Below are positions 15,122 to 24,203 of a DNA stretch of 45,013 bases, piece after piece. The position numbers and the translations under genes are program-made. Position 1 is the stretch's first letter, and each line of letters begins with the position of its first letter. This DNA is from Patescibacteria group bacterium (GTDB lineage: Bacteria > Patescibacteriota > Patescibacteriia > Magasanikbacterales > UBA922): positions 1 to 45,013 of the forward strand of contig JAQUAW010000007.1 of the NCBI GenBank assembly GCA_028687045.1, given 5' to 3'. The notes under the pieces were generated by a model. It had not been told where the DNA came from, ran no database searches, and worked only from the letters and a program-made list of their open reading frames with translations.

Positions 15122-15817
15122 CTATTTAAATCTTAATTTAAAAATAATTAAAAAGAATTCTATGATATCTTTTTTACTAAGTTTTGATTTTCCCTCTCTT
15201 CTGTCAATAAATGTAACAGGAATTTCGGTGATTGTAAAGTCTGCTTTCTGTGTTTTGTATAGTAGTTCTTCTTGAAAAGCATAGCCATTGCTTTTGATTT
15301 TATCTAAATTTAGCGTTTTTAACACTTGTGAATTGAAACAACGAAAACCAGCTGTGACATCTTTGGCTTTTAGTCCAAGCAATATTCTCGAGAGCCACAT
15401 TGCACCATTACTCATAAATTTGCGAGTGAAGCCCCAGCCGATAATTTTTCCGCCAGCTATTTTCCTTGAACCAATTACTAAATCATGATTTTTGGCAGCT
15501 TCAAGCATGGCTGGCAAATCATCTGGGTCGTGCGAAAAATCAGCATCCATTTCGAAAATGCGATCAGCTTGCAATTCTAAAGCTTTTTTGAAGCCAGCAA
15601 TATAAGCAGAACCAAGACCAAGCTTGCTGGCACGTTCTAGAATATGTAGGGGATATTTACTTTGTAAATTTTTGACTACTTGAGCTGTACCATCTGGAGA
15701 ATTGTCGTCAACCACTAAGATTTCTAAACCAATTATATTTAGAGCAAAAATTTTATTGATTAGTTTCTCAATATTTTCTTTTTCATTGTAAGTCGGTATG
15801 ACGATTATTGTTTTCAT
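15122..15817 (-). CDS. Polyprenol-phosphate mannosyltransferase (GT2, DPM1-like)
   Basis: 231 residues, cytoplasmic GT-A fold. IPTYNEKENIEKLI, VDDNSPDGT, the metal-binding DADFSHDPDDLP and GSRKIAGG...W motifs match dolichol/polyprenol-phosphate mannose synthases. It would load mannose (or another hexose) from a nucleotide sugar onto a polyprenyl phosphate. No C-terminal TM domain, as in soluble DPM1. The adjacent GT-C-like protein would be a natural user of the polyprenyl-linked sugar. Sugar identity is not readable from sequence. Confidence 0.92.
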   Translation of the reverse strand: MKTIIVIPTYNEKENIEKLINKIFALNIIGLEILVVDDNSPDGTAQVVKNLQSKYPLHILERASKLGLGSAYIAGFKKALELQADRIFEMDADFSHDPDDLPAMLEAAKNHDLVIGSRKIAGGKIIGWGFTRKFMSNGAMWLSRILLGLKAKDVTAGFRCFNSQVLKTLNLDKIKSNGYAFQEELLYKTQKADFTITEIPVTFIDRREGKSKLSKKDIIEFFLIIFKLRFK

Positions 15818-15819
15818 AG

Positions 15820-17262
15820 TTAGTCTGATATTTTTTCCAAACCACTTTCCAAATTTTTGAATTTGTAAATTATTGGTTTGTTGTCTAATAATTTTTGTAA
15901 ATTTTCAGAACTCAATTTTTCTGCTCTATATATATTGCCAGAAATAGTTTGGTTTTTGTAACCATATAATATTTCTTTATCAAAATAAGTTAGGAAAGCT
16001 AGTATTGATCTGTTACCATCTGGAATTCCATTGGGAATATCATAGAACAACATATCTTTTTTTTCAGGCCAAGTTGGATAATCTGTTGTTACTTGGTTTC
16101 TAACCAGAGTGTAGGTGTCGGTAAGTTTTTTGTATTGACTTATTGTCTGTGTAGCTCGTGTTAGACTTAGTATAAGTGTAATAGCGATACTTACATAGAT
16201 CAAATAATTTATTATTTTCTTTTCTTGTTTTATAGCAAGAATCCAAAAACCTAAACCAAGTATGAAGAAAAAAATAGAAGAATAAAGAAAACGTGGAGCC
16301 ACACCTTTGACAATAGCGAAAGGTAAATATGTGATGACAGAAGAAGCAAAAGATAATAGCGTTAGCTTCAAATATAAATTTGCTTTGAAAAAGTATTTAT
16401 AACTAGCTGTAATAATAAGAATAAATAAAGCTAAATAAGACAATAATATTTGTTTAGTATAAAAAAATAAAAGTACAACAGAGCGCAGATTATGAAAAGG
16501 TGCTAAAAAAATATTGCTTTGATTGGTTCCTACACTACCTAGACTTTTGCCTAATATAAAATAGCGATAGACAATAAGCATCCCCAAAATTAAAAAAGTA
16601 CAAAATGTTAGTAGATAATTTTTTTTGTTACGTAGTTCTTTGAATATTATCAAAGTTGCTGTTAGAATCAAAGGTACTGCAAAAGAAACTTCGTAAGTCA
16701 AAAATCCTAAAATAAGAAAAATATAAGCTAAAGCAATATTCAATTTATTTTTTTGTAATTTTGTGAAAGATAAATAAAAGAATAATCCAGAAATTAAAGA
16801 TATAAGTAATCCCCAAGAATGAGTCTGTCCAGAAATCCAAGCTACTACTTCGTGATGATCTGGATGTACTGCAAACAATAAGGCTATAAAAATTGGAAGT
16901 AAATGTTTTTTACTAATTTTTTGTAAAATAAAATAAATAAACCAAGTGATACTGGTGTGCAAAAAAATATTGACTAAGTGCCAGCCAAAGGCTGATTCAC
17001 CAAACAAAAGTCTGCTTGTAAAAAAAAGTAAACGCATGATAGGACGCAAAGTATTGCCATGTTCCCATGAGCCAATAAAGAGATGTCCGATTTGTGCTAA
17101 ATTTAGTGGTTCTATCCAGACATAATCGTCGAGAATAAAAGTGCCGTGCAAAGCTGGATAATACAAAGTAAAGATAATGACAAAAATAAAAAACCACGCA
17201 ATGAAATTGTGGTATTTTTTTATTAAATTTATCAATTTACTATTCATATTTTTTTTGGGCAC
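15820..17262 (-). CDS. GT-C-like polytopic membrane glycosyltransferase
   Basis: 480 residues with about ten or more TM helices. After TM1 the first loop has FILDDYVWIEP, the acidic pair typical of GT-C enzymes (PMT, ArnT and TMTC-like) that use polyprenyl-phosphate sugars. RPIMRLLFF and HPDHHEVVAWISGQTHSWG loops resemble the TMTC/PMT-related group. A C-terminal external domain (about 375-480) follows the last helix. The neighbouring DPM1-like gene (3 nt apart) could supply its donor. The start may instead be the ATG at 17247; both overlap the end of folD. Confidence 0.8.
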   Translation of the reverse strand: MPKKNMNSKLINLIKKYHNFIAWFFIFVIIFTLYYPALHGTFILDDYVWIEPLNLAQIGHLFIGSWEHGNTLRPIMRLLFFTSRLLFGESAFGWHLVNIFLHTSITWFIYFILQKISKKHLLPIFIALLFAVHPDHHEVVAWISGQTHSWGLLISLISGLFFYLSFTKLQKNKLNIALAYIFLILGFLTYEVSFAVPLILTATLIIFKELRNKKNYLLTFCTFLILGMLIVYRYFILGKSLGSVGTNQSNIFLAPFHNLRSVVLLFFYTKQILLSYLALFILIITASYKYFFKANLYLKLTLLSFASSVITYLPFAIVKGVAPRFLYSSIFFFILGLGFWILAIKQEKKIINYLIYVSIAITLILSLTRATQTISQYKKLTDTYTLVRNQVTTDYPTWPEKKDMLFYDIPNGIPDGNRSILAFLTYFDKEILYGYKNQTISGNIYRAEKLSSENLQKLLDNKPIIYKFKNLESGLEKISD

Positions 17263-18079
17263 AACTGAGCAAATTTTTCATGAGCAAAGAAACCGTAATC
17301 GGACCCACGCCACCAGGTGTTGGTGTAATATAGCTTGCTTTTTTGACAGCTTCCTCAAAATTTACATCACCATACATTTTGTTGTTTGCAAAAGCAATAC
17401 CTGTGTCAATAATAATTACATTTTTCTTTAGCATATTTTTGCGTATCAAATCTTTTTTGCCAACAGCGGATACTATGATGTCAGATTTTTTGAGGATTTT
17501 TTTCAGATCTCTAGTATGTTCGTTGCAAGTAGTGACTGTCGCTTGTTTATTCAAAAGCATTATGGAAAGTGGTTTGCCGACGAGTGCTCCTGCACCAACT
17601 ATAGTAATATTTTTTCCTTTGACATCAAGATTTATGGATTTGAAAATTTCAAGTACGGCTTGAGGAGTTGGGGGAGTGAAGTCAGCTGTTTTCATAACCA
17701 GTTTACCAATATTGGTATTGGTCAGACAATCTACATCAATATCTGGGTTCACTGCATCTAGAACTTCTGGTGTAAACAAAGGTTCTGGTAGTGGAAGCTG
17801 GACTATCATACCTCTGATGTTCTTTTCTTTTTTCTGGATATCTTTGATATTTTTTACCAATTTTTCTTTTTCAATATTAGTTGGAAAACTATAGATTTCA
17901 AAATCAATACCAGCATAATTGGCAGCTTCTTGTTTTCTTCGTACGTAAGTTTGAGATGGTTTGTCATCCCCAACAAAAATAACAGCCAACTTTGGTTTGA
18001 ATTCTAATTTATTTATTCCAATTTTGACTTCTTCCAATATGTCAGAGGAGATTTTTTTGCCGTTTATAATTTTTTCCAT
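17240..18079 (-). CDS. folD: Methylenetetrahydrofolate dehydrogenase/cyclohydrolase FolD
   Basis: About 279 residues from the Met at 18079 (MEKIINGKKISSDI); an in-frame ATG at 18112 would add 11 unconserved residues. YVRRK carries the catalytic Lys, MIVQLPLPEP and the C-terminal PTPGGVGPITV signature are intact, and VGAGALVGKP is the NADP-site loop (the common GRSNIVG is replaced by GAGALVG). The enzyme interconverts 5,10-methylene- and 10-formyl-tetrahydrofolate. It lies between the ferric-reductase-like and GT-C-like genes. Confidence 0.96.
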   Translation of the reverse strand: MEKIINGKKISSDILEEVKIGINKLEFKPKLAVIFVGDDKPSQTYVRRKQEAANYAGIDFEIYSFPTNIEKEKLVKNIKDIQKKEKNIRGMIVQLPLPEPLFTPEVLDAVNPDIDVDCLTNTNIGKLVMKTADFTPPTPQAVLEIFKSINLDVKGKNITIVGAGALVGKPLSIMLLNKQATVTTCNEHTRDLKKILKKSDIIVSAVGKKDLIRKNMLKKNVIIIDTGIAFANNKMYGDVNFEEAVKKASYITPTPGGVGPITVSLLMKNLLSCAQKKYE

Positions 18080-18084
18080 AAAAA

Positions 18085-18130
18085 TTTCTGCGTTTATCCG
18101 CGTTATAATCACTTTAATCCGCGTTTATCA
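18085..18130. repeat. Short tandem TCTGCGTTTATCCGCGTT-type repeat
   Basis: Three imperfect copies of a GCGTTTATC/CCGCGTT unit fill the space between folD and the upstream gene. No protein or obvious hairpin. Confidence 0.5.
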
Positions 18131-19441
18131 ACCGAGAGTAAATTTTTCAAAATATATTTTACTTTTTTGTATTCCAAGTTTTTTCAGTGCTTTGGTAACA
18201 ATTTCCATCATAGGTTTTGGTCCACAAATATAGAAATCTCTTTCAAGATAATCTGGTACATATTTTTTTATTTTTTCTTCGTCCATATAACCATGTTCAT
18301 CTACACCATTGTCTTCTTTACTCAAGACGTGAATAATTTTTACATTTTTTTCAGAAAATTGTTTTTGTTCTTTTTGAAAAATGGCATCCTGTGTAGTGTG
18401 GTGACAATTGAAAACAATAGATTCATAATTTTCATCTAGTGATTTCAAGATAGACTGTATTGGCGTAATACCAACACCGCCAGCAATGAAAGCTAATTTT
18501 TTGTTGTTTGTTCTTTTGGTTGTAAATATGCCGTGAGGACCATCAATGACAACTTTTGTTCCTACTTTTATATTTGCAATATCAGAAGTGAAGTCTCCCA
18601 AATTTTTTATAGTGACACGTAAAAGTTTATCTTGAGGACTTGAAGAAAAGGAAAAAGGATGTGCTTGTAAAAAACGTTTTTTGTCCAAGAAACGCCAAAT
18701 AGCAAATTGTCCTGCAATATATTTGAAATTTTCTAAGTTTTTTCCAGATATGTAGATAGAAATTGTTCCATTTAGTTCTGTTTCTATTTTACTTATTTCA
18801 AATTGATGTTTGTAAAAAGAATAAGCTGGCAAGAAAAAACGATAAAAAAATAAATTTACAAAAGTAAAAGTATAAAGCAAAACCCAATAAGCTTGAAAGA
18901 CTGTGTTTTTATAAAAATCGCCGCCTATTTCCATTTGGTGCTCAAAAGCTAATAATATTGCTAAATAAGAAAATAAATGTACTAGATACCAAGTTTCGTA
19001 TTTTAATTTTTTGAAAACAATGACCAGAGAAGATACAAAAACAAAAGTAAATATGAAGACAGAAACAATTGCAGGAAGAAGTTCCCAATATTTGATGAAA
19101 TTTAGTGTTTGATTTAGAAAAGATATTTGACCACCAATAGCATAGCCAAAAATTACAAAAAAACCGTGAGCAAAAACAAAAAATATAGTCAAAAATGCAG
19201 AAAGGCGGTGTGCGTAAGATAATTTATCAAAACCATAACTTCTTTCAATCCATTTTGTACGACCAATAAGTAAAAGCTGGATCAAAACAAAGAACACAGA
19301 TAATAAGCCAGTAATTCTAGCGACAGAAATAAAAGCTTCTGACTGACTATCAAAAAGCATCGTACCAGAATTAGCCCACCAAAAATAGCAAATAATTCCC
19401 AGATTTAGTAACAAGAATAGATTTAATAATGTTTTTTTCAT
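18128..19441 (-). CDS. Ferric-reductase-like membrane flavocytochrome
   Basis: 437 residues. Six TM helices in the first 205 residues with paired His (AHRLSAF, FAHGFFV, YLVHLFSYL, AFEHQME) suited to heme. Then an FNR-type half: FAD-binding LQAHPFSFSSSP, GPHGIFT, NAD-binding AGGVGITPIQSI and C-terminal CGPKPMM. Family members pass electrons from NAD(P)H via FAD and heme to ferric iron or oxygen across the membrane. In a small-genome organism this gives a rare trans-membrane electron outlet. First gene of the minus-strand run, with a good promoter at 19477-19505. Confidence 0.9.
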   Translation of the reverse strand: MKKTLLNLFLLLNLGIICYFWWANSGTMLFDSQSEAFISVARITGLLSVFFVLIQLLLIGRTKWIERSYGFDKLSYAHRLSAFLTIFFVFAHGFFVIFGYAIGGQISFLNQTLNFIKYWELLPAIVSVFIFTFVFVSSLVIVFKKLKYETWYLVHLFSYLAILLAFEHQMEIGGDFYKNTVFQAYWVLLYTFTFVNLFFYRFFLPAYSFYKHQFEISKIETELNGTISIYISGKNLENFKYIAGQFAIWRFLDKKRFLQAHPFSFSSSPQDKLLRVTIKNLGDFTSDIANIKVGTKVVIDGPHGIFTTKRTNNKKLAFIAGGVGITPIQSILKSLDENYESIVFNCHHTTQDAIFQKEQKQFSEKNVKIIHVLSKEDNGVDEHGYMDEEKIKKYVPDYLERDFYICGPKPMMEIVTKALKKLGIQKSKIYFEKFTLG

Positions 19442-19476
19442 AGTTTAATTGCAATAAAGTGTTTAATTACGAAGCT

Positions 19477-19505
19477 ATTATACACTTTGTTGGCTAAAAT
19501 ATCAA
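19477..19505 (-). promoter_or_regulatory. Promoter of the ferric-reductase-like/folD run
   Basis: Minus strand TTGATA, 17-bp spacer, TATAAT; 36 bp before the start codon. Confidence 0.8.
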
Positions 19506-19518
19506 GCTTATTTTGTAT

Positions 19519-19553
19519 AAAAAAACATCACTTTTCGTAAGTGATGTTTTTTT
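19519..19553 (-). terminator. Terminator of the DUF5671 gene
   Basis: ACATCACTT / AAGTGATGT hairpin with A- and T-runs on both sides. It lies beyond the 128-bp repeat for transcripts coming from 20721. Confidence 0.7.
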
Positions 19554-19578
19554 ATTTATCAGACAAATAATATGAAAC

Positions 19579-19706
19579 AGTCCTTACTTTTTGTCATCAA
19601 AAAGTAACAAAAACTGTTGAGGGGAAAAGAACTCGCCTGTGTTGCCAAGGGCAAAATAATCATTGGCAAACAACGGAGCTCAAACAGTTTCCCCCTCAAA
19701 CTCCCC
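19579..19706. repeat. 128-bp dispersed repeat, copy 2
   Basis: 97% identical to 2323-2450, same orientation on the plus strand. In both places an ACATCACTT-type terminator hairpin lies on its left side. Confidence 0.9.
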
Positions 19707-19767
19707 ATTGGTTATATAAATTGGAATTAATCGTTTAGTTTTTATCTGTTTTATTTATACAAAACAC

Positions 19768-20721
19768 TTATCTAATCACTTCAGGTTTGAGTTCGCTATT
19801 AGTTTTTAACAGATCAGGATCAATGGTTCTCTCAAAACAAACATTTCCAATACCATGATCCCATTTTTGTGAAGCTAACAAAGTAGGGGAGCCGTAGTAA
19901 TAATTTGCTCTAGCCATATTTTCATCTGGTTTGAGTTCAGTTTTGAAATTCGCACAAAGCTCAAAACTTAAATCAGATTTTACATTGTAAGTATAAGATT
20001 CGTTTGTTTCAGGATCTACTGGTAAAAAAAATCCAGTTGTGTCATTTTGTAGATCCGTTAGTTGTTCTGGTAGTTTTTCTTTTTGTTGCCAGTAATAACT
20101 AATTTGAGAACTAATATTGTTTAGATGTTCAATTCTATTATTATCAAATCTTTTGTTTCTTTGTTCTTTTGGTGTGCCAACAATAAAAAATCCAGCAACA
20201 ATACTTCCCAAAACTATGATAGATATGGTAGTTGCTAAAATTTTTAGTATATTTGTTTTTTCAGATGTTCTTTTCAAATCCCACATATAGTAAGCAAAAG
20301 TTGCTCCAGCAACTATCAAAACAATAAGTACTTTCAAGAAAAATCTAATAGTCAATTCACCTTGTAAAAAATTGAATACAAAAATCATGAGATCAACAAC
20401 GATAGTAATAGCTGACAAAAATAGGGTGAAGTAGAGAAGCCATTTTCGAAGTTCAAAATCTTTTTTTTCTGGCATTGCTTCTATATCTTTCTCAAGTAAC
20501 CAAGAGGTAAATATGAAAACAGGAATAGAAACAAACAAAACAGCAGAAGCCCAAGTAACTCCATTTGAATCATAATTATAATAATTCAAAGCGTCTGGAA
20601 AAAGTTTGTTTACATATTGAATTAGTAGTGTAATAAAAGCGATTATACTAAGATAAAAAGCGAAGATATTGAAAAGATGAAGAAACACATCTTTTGGTGT
20701 GTTGTGGTTTGTTTGAGTCAT
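19768..20721 (-). CDS. DUF5671-like membrane protein
   Basis: 317 residues. An N-terminal segment (PKDVFLHLFNIFAFYLSIIAF) and five TM helices up to about residue 180 fit the DUF5671 family, common in CPR genomes. The rest (about 190-317) is an external domain beginning NNRIEHLNNISSQISYYWQQ, with FELCANF and NVCFERT Cys, resembling pseudopilin-type periplasmic domains in outline. Function unknown. Confidence 0.8.
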   Translation of the reverse strand: MTQTNHNTPKDVFLHLFNIFAFYLSIIAFITLLIQYVNKLFPDALNYYNYDSNGVTWASAVLFVSIPVFIFTSWLLEKDIEAMPEKKDFELRKWLLYFTLFLSAITIVVDLMIFVFNFLQGELTIRFFLKVLIVLIVAGATFAYYMWDLKRTSEKTNILKILATTISIIVLGSIVAGFFIVGTPKEQRNKRFDNNRIEHLNNISSQISYYWQQKEKLPEQLTDLQNDTTGFFLPVDPETNESYTYNVKSDLSFELCANFKTELKPDENMARANYYYGSPTLLASQKWDHGIGNVCFERTIDPDLLKTNSELKPEVIR

Positions 20722-20905
20722 ATGATTTAATTAATAAATTATATATATGTTAGTATAGCATTTTTGTTTTGAAATAGATATATATATAGAATAAGATATT
20801 TGATTTACGCTGTTTTGTTATGAATAATATACTTATCTTGTATTATATTACTTAGTGATATAATTGACAAGGGGATTATGGTATAAGATTGTGGTATAAG
20901 GAGGC

Positions 20906-20933
20906 TTGATTATAAATCAAAATCGTGTATAAT
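20906..20933 (+). promoter_or_regulatory. Promoter of the 21011 gene
   Basis: TTGATT, 16-bp spacer, TATAAT, about 78 bp before the start codon. A TTGAT/ATCAA palindrome overlaps the -35. Confidence 0.6.
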
Positions 20934-21010
20934 AGGACTGCAATTATTCATTAAGTATCTCGCAATAATCTTACAAGGTTAGTCGGGATTAAGTCGTTAA
21001 GTTATTAAAT

Positions 21011-22012
21011 ATGAAGTCACAAAATTCTCAAAAAAATGAAGACAGAAATATTTTTCTGGTTTTTGTTGCTATTTTAGTTGTTATTGGTTTAGCATATTTT
21101 GTTTATCCAAAATTACATTCGGATGCTAAAGATATTGAATCAGTAAATAATGTGGTAGAAACTTTTGGAAAAAGAATGCAAGATGTTAATTTGAAAATTG
21201 AAGATCAAGATGTTTTGTCTCTAACTATAGAAAAAGAATATGGGGACTTGGTAATTTCTCCAGACTTGCTAGTAGATTGGCTTAGAGATCCTAGTAGTGC
21301 TCCAGGAACCCAAGTTTCTAGTCCTTGGCCAGACCATATTGAAATTTTGAGTACAGAAAAGCAAGAAAATGGAAGTTATGAAGTGAAAGGAAATGTAGTT
21401 CAAATAACTAGTAATGAGTTGTCAGATATCTGTATCAAAGATAGAGAAAATCCAGCTTGTGTAATCACTGATTATTCGGTCAAACAAGCTATTGATATTA
21501 TTGTAGAAAAAAATAGAGAAGAGGGTCTCCCTTGGTTAATTTCCAAAGTTACTTTTGGAGATTTTGATATAAATGAATATTCTGGTTGGGAAAGAATTCA
21601 AAATGATGAGGTTGGATTTTTTTATAAATATCCTAAAAAAATTGCTAACAATTATGTTTTGACTAATGAGAATTGGTTACCACAAATTATTGTAGATAGT
21701 TTTGTCAAAGATTTTAACTGTGATATAACTAAAAAAGGTAATAAAACCAAAGAAATTGTTACAAAAACTAGTATCAATAATAATGATTATTGTGTAACGA
21801 CCAAAACTTTGAGTCAAGCAGGAACTAATACTAATGACTATAATTATCAAACTTTTTCTTCGGATAAAGGTTTAATTTCGGTATTATTTTCTTTAGATTA
21901 TGTACAATGTTCTACTTTGGGAAAGGATGTACAAGAAGATTGTAAGTCTACACAAAAAATGGTAAATATAGATAATATGGTAGACAAAATTGTCAGAAGT
22001 ATTGAATTGTAA
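21011..22012 (+). CDS. Membrane-anchored protein of unknown function
   Basis: 333 residues. One N-terminal TM (about 13-34), then an external region of two parts: an N-terminal domain (about 45-185) and a second domain starting YSGWERIQNDEVGFFYKYPK (about 190), which resembles the entry to PsbP-like folds. Several Cys (CIKDRENPAC, NCDI, DYCVT, QCSTL, DCKST) suggest disulfides. No named family. Confidence 0.75.
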   Translation: MKSQNSQKNEDRNIFLVFVAILVVIGLAYFVYPKLHSDAKDIESVNNVVETFGKRMQDVNLKIEDQDVLSLTIEKEYGDLVISPDLLVDWLRDPSSAPGTQVSSPWPDHIEILSTEKQENGSYEVKGNVVQITSNELSDICIKDRENPACVITDYSVKQAIDIIVEKNREEGLPWLISKVTFGDFDINEYSGWERIQNDEVGFFYKYPKKIANNYVLTNENWLPQIIVDSFVKDFNCDITKKGNKTKEIVTKTSINNNDYCVTTKTLSQAGTNTNDYNYQTFSSDKGLISVLFSLDYVQCSTLGKDVQEDCKSTQKMVNIDNMVDKIVRSIEL

Positions 22013-22050
22013 TTTTGATAAAGATTACAATCATAAGATAAGTAACAATA

Positions 22051-22082
22051 AAAAAACCAACCTTGGAAAATGTTGGTTTTTT
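22051..22082. terminator. Bidirectional terminator
   Basis: AAAAAACCAAC / GTTGGTTTTTT hairpin between convergent genes. Nearly the same hairpin follows clpB at 42311. Confidence 0.85.
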
Positions 22083-22090
22083 GTTTGAAG

Positions 22091-22576
22091 TCAATTATTA
22101 TCTTCTATAATTATTTTCACATGATCAAAGAGATCAAAATCATTTTTATATATTTTTGTTACAGCAACTTTTAATTCGTCGTAGCTGATGAAATTATCCC
22201 AAATAGGGTATTCCATGTTTAATTCACGGTTACGGTGTGTTACTAAAAATTTTTTTAAGTTTAGACTAGAATTTTTTATTTCTGTTTCTTTGCCATATTT
22301 AAATTTTTTTTCTACATCGTTTAGTAATAGTATAATGACTTCATGATCTTTGATTAAAACTGGAGTAGGACCATTGTTTTCAGTAAAACCCATATAGTTG
22401 TCGAATTTTGGGAAAAGGAAATCATTTTCTAATTGTATATGAAATTTTAAGTGTTTAGAAAATTCTTGGAATATTTTTTCTGTTTTTGTACCATCATTTT
22501 TTTTTGATAAAAAATTACTCCAGAGTTTATCAAGGCATTTATGGTCAGCGTACATAAACTTAGATACAGCTGTCAT
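22091..22576 (-). CDS. Hemerythrin-like HHE domain protein
   Basis: 161 residues, all-helical, soluble. Metal-ligand pattern: ADHKCLD (H12), HLKFHIQLENDFLFPKF (H-x4-E), KDHEVI and a later HRNRELNMEYPIW. These fit a non-heme di-iron hemerythrin domain, which binds oxygen or nitric oxide or stores iron. One Cys. It stands alone; no operon partner. Confidence 0.85.
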   Translation of the reverse strand: MTAVSKFMYADHKCLDKLWSNFLSKKNDGTKTEKIFQEFSKHLKFHIQLENDFLFPKFDNYMGFTENNGPTPVLIKDHEVIILLLNDVEKKFKYGKETEIKNSSLNLKKFLVTHRNRELNMEYPIWDNFISYDELKVAVTKIYKNDFDLFDHVKIIIEDNN

Positions 22577-22655
22577 ATTTTCTAATATAAATGTATATAA
22601 ATTTAGTATAGTATATTAATAAATATTTTACAAAGGTAAATGGTGGATAAGTTTA

Positions 22656-22685
22656 TTGGTTATTTAAAATTAAGGGTGGTATAAT
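22656..22685 (+). promoter_or_regulatory. Promoter of the Ig-like surface protein gene
   Basis: TTGGTT, 18-bp spacer, TATAAT with an extended TGG before the -10. Confidence 0.6.
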
Positions 22686-22711
22686 AGAACTATACAAATT
22701 TAGTATGGTAT

Positions 22712-22750
22712 ATTCCCGACTAATTTATCCGCCTTGGGCGGAGTCGGGAC
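22712..22750. repeat. TCCCGAC...GTCGGGA palindrome
   Basis: Outer stem TCCCGAC / GTCGGGA and inner stem TCCGCC-TTG-GGCGGA. Related to the family A hairpins by its TCCCG/CGGGA ends. It lies in the probable 5' leader of the surface protein gene. Confidence 0.75.
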
Positions 22751-22914
22751 AAGAGAACTTGATTTACAATAATTTATCACTAAAACATATTTTCTTATAT
22801 TTTATACGTTTATTGCAATATGGTTGATTATATATAATATAACTTTTGGCTTGGACAATTCAAAATTGCTTAAACCAAAGGTCGAATATTTAATTTATGT
22901 ATAATTATAATTAT

Positions 22915-24093
22915 ATGAAAAATACAATAAAAAAAGTTAAGGTACTTTCCTTAACAGCGGTGTTTGCTCTGTCAGCAAGTTTTATGTTTTTGCCATTTTC
23001 GGTAAGAGCTGCAACTGTTGATAGCTCCAACCCGACAATAGCTATTACTTCACCTGTTGAAGATGCCGTAGTATCTGGTATGTCTTCAATAGTTGTTAAC
23101 ACAGCCGATGCTTATTCATCGTGTGTGGTGACTTTGTTTGGTTCAAATTATGATGTTTCTCCCTTACAAACTGATCATTCTGGAGGAAATTTATTCATTT
23201 GTGGTACAGATATGACGACTATATACCAATCTCAACATGGTACCAATCTGTCTCGTGTTGCTTCTTATCTAATTCCTGCAAGTTATACTGGTGTTGATAA
23301 AGTAGAGTTCTATTTTGATGGTATGTTGTTTGGTACAGATATGACAGCTCCTTATTCATTTGATTGGAATACTGCTATTTTCGCTGATGGTATACATGCT
23401 TTAGCAGCTCGAGCCTATGATCAAGCTGGAAATACTAGTACTTTTTCAATGGTAAATATTACTATTGATAACACACCAGTTGTATCACCAGTCATAACAA
23501 GTATAGCTTTGACACCGACAACTTCTAGTATCTATGTTGGTAATACTGTACAATTGACAGCTGTAGCTCTAGATCAATATGGTAATGCTTTAGCAACACA
23601 ACCAACTTTTGATTGGATGTCAAATCTTACAGGTATTGCTACTGTGAATGCAACTGGATTAGTTACAGGTGTTAGTACAGGTTCTGCAATTATTACTGTT
23701 ACTGATGATGTAAGTAATATTAGCAAAACAGCTGTGGTCAATGTTACAAATACACCACCACCTGCAATAACCGGTAGTATAAAAGTAGAAATGGAACATG
23801 GCAAAGCCGAAATTCATATCAAGGTAAATGGCATGGAAGATGAATTCAAAATGAATGCTTCAACAAAAGAAGAAATAATAGCTGCCATTGCTAGTAGAAC
23901 TGGATTAACTAGTGCACAAATTTTGCAAATAGCACAATTTGATATGCACAATGAACAAGGTGATGAACATGAAAATGAAAACGGTAATGAACATGAAGAT
24001 GAACACGAAGATGAACACGAAGATGAACATCATGAAAATCATGAACGTCAAAATCATGAAGACAATAATCACCATGAAAACAGTGATGATTAA
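22915..24093 (+). CDS. Secreted Ig-like protein with His/Glu-rich tail
   Basis: 392 residues from the ATG at 22915, which gives a normal signal peptide ending in VRA; the ATG at 22897 would add MYNYNY. Mature part: two Ig-like beta segments (NPTIAITSPVEDAVVSG; then VDKVEFYFDGMLFGTD...DQAGNTSTFS), a BIG2-like domain (ITSIALTPTTSSIYVGNTVQ...GVSTGSAIITVTD), a charged strand-helix domain (IKVEMEHGKAEIHIKVNG) and a 50-residue C-terminus of repeating Glu-Asp-His units. The tail looks like a metal-binding tether (zinc, copper or nickel). Likely shed or wall-associated; no sorting motif seen. Confidence 0.85.
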   Translation: MKNTIKKVKVLSLTAVFALSASFMFLPFSVRAATVDSSNPTIAITSPVEDAVVSGMSSIVVNTADAYSSCVVTLFGSNYDVSPLQTDHSGGNLFICGTDMTTIYQSQHGTNLSRVASYLIPASYTGVDKVEFYFDGMLFGTDMTAPYSFDWNTAIFADGIHALAARAYDQAGNTSTFSMVNITIDNTPVVSPVITSIALTPTTSSIYVGNTVQLTAVALDQYGNALATQPTFDWMSNLTGIATVNATGLVTGVSTGSAIITVTDDVSNISKTAVVNVTNTPPPAITGSIKVEMEHGKAEIHIKVNGMEDEFKMNASTKEEIIAAIASRTGLTSAQILQIAQFDMHNEQGDEHENENGNEHEDEHEDEHEDEHHENHERQNHEDNNHHENSDD

Positions 24094-24140
24094 TTCAGAA
24101 TTTAATTTAACTTAATTTATGCATTGCAAAAGGTCGAACT

Positions 24141-24173
24141 AAAAACCTCTCCGAATTGCGGAGAGGTTTTTTT
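24141..24173. terminator. Strong bidirectional terminator
   Basis: AAAACCTCTCCG / CGGAGAGGTTTT, 5-nt loop and T-run, between convergent genes. Confidence 0.9.
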
Positions 24174-24203
24174 ATTTTTTATAATTATATTTTTTTCATC
24201 AAA

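Larger units (their letters stand above)
19442..19767. other. Gene-free gap
   Basis: It contains the promoter at 19477-19505, a terminator hairpin at 19519-19553 and the second 128-bp repeat at 19579-19706. No coding capacity seen. Confidence 0.7.
22577..22896. other. Gene-free gap with promoter and palindrome
   Basis: It holds a 21-bp direct repeat (22598-22618 and 22693-22713, AAATTTAGTAT-GTATATT), the promoter at 22656-22685 and a hairpin at 22712-22750. No gene seen. Confidence 0.6.

Noticed and set aside
23960-24085. CRISPR-like array
   Set aside because: The short repeats are codon-level Glu-Asp-His repeats in a protein gene; no spacers and no cas genes in the window.
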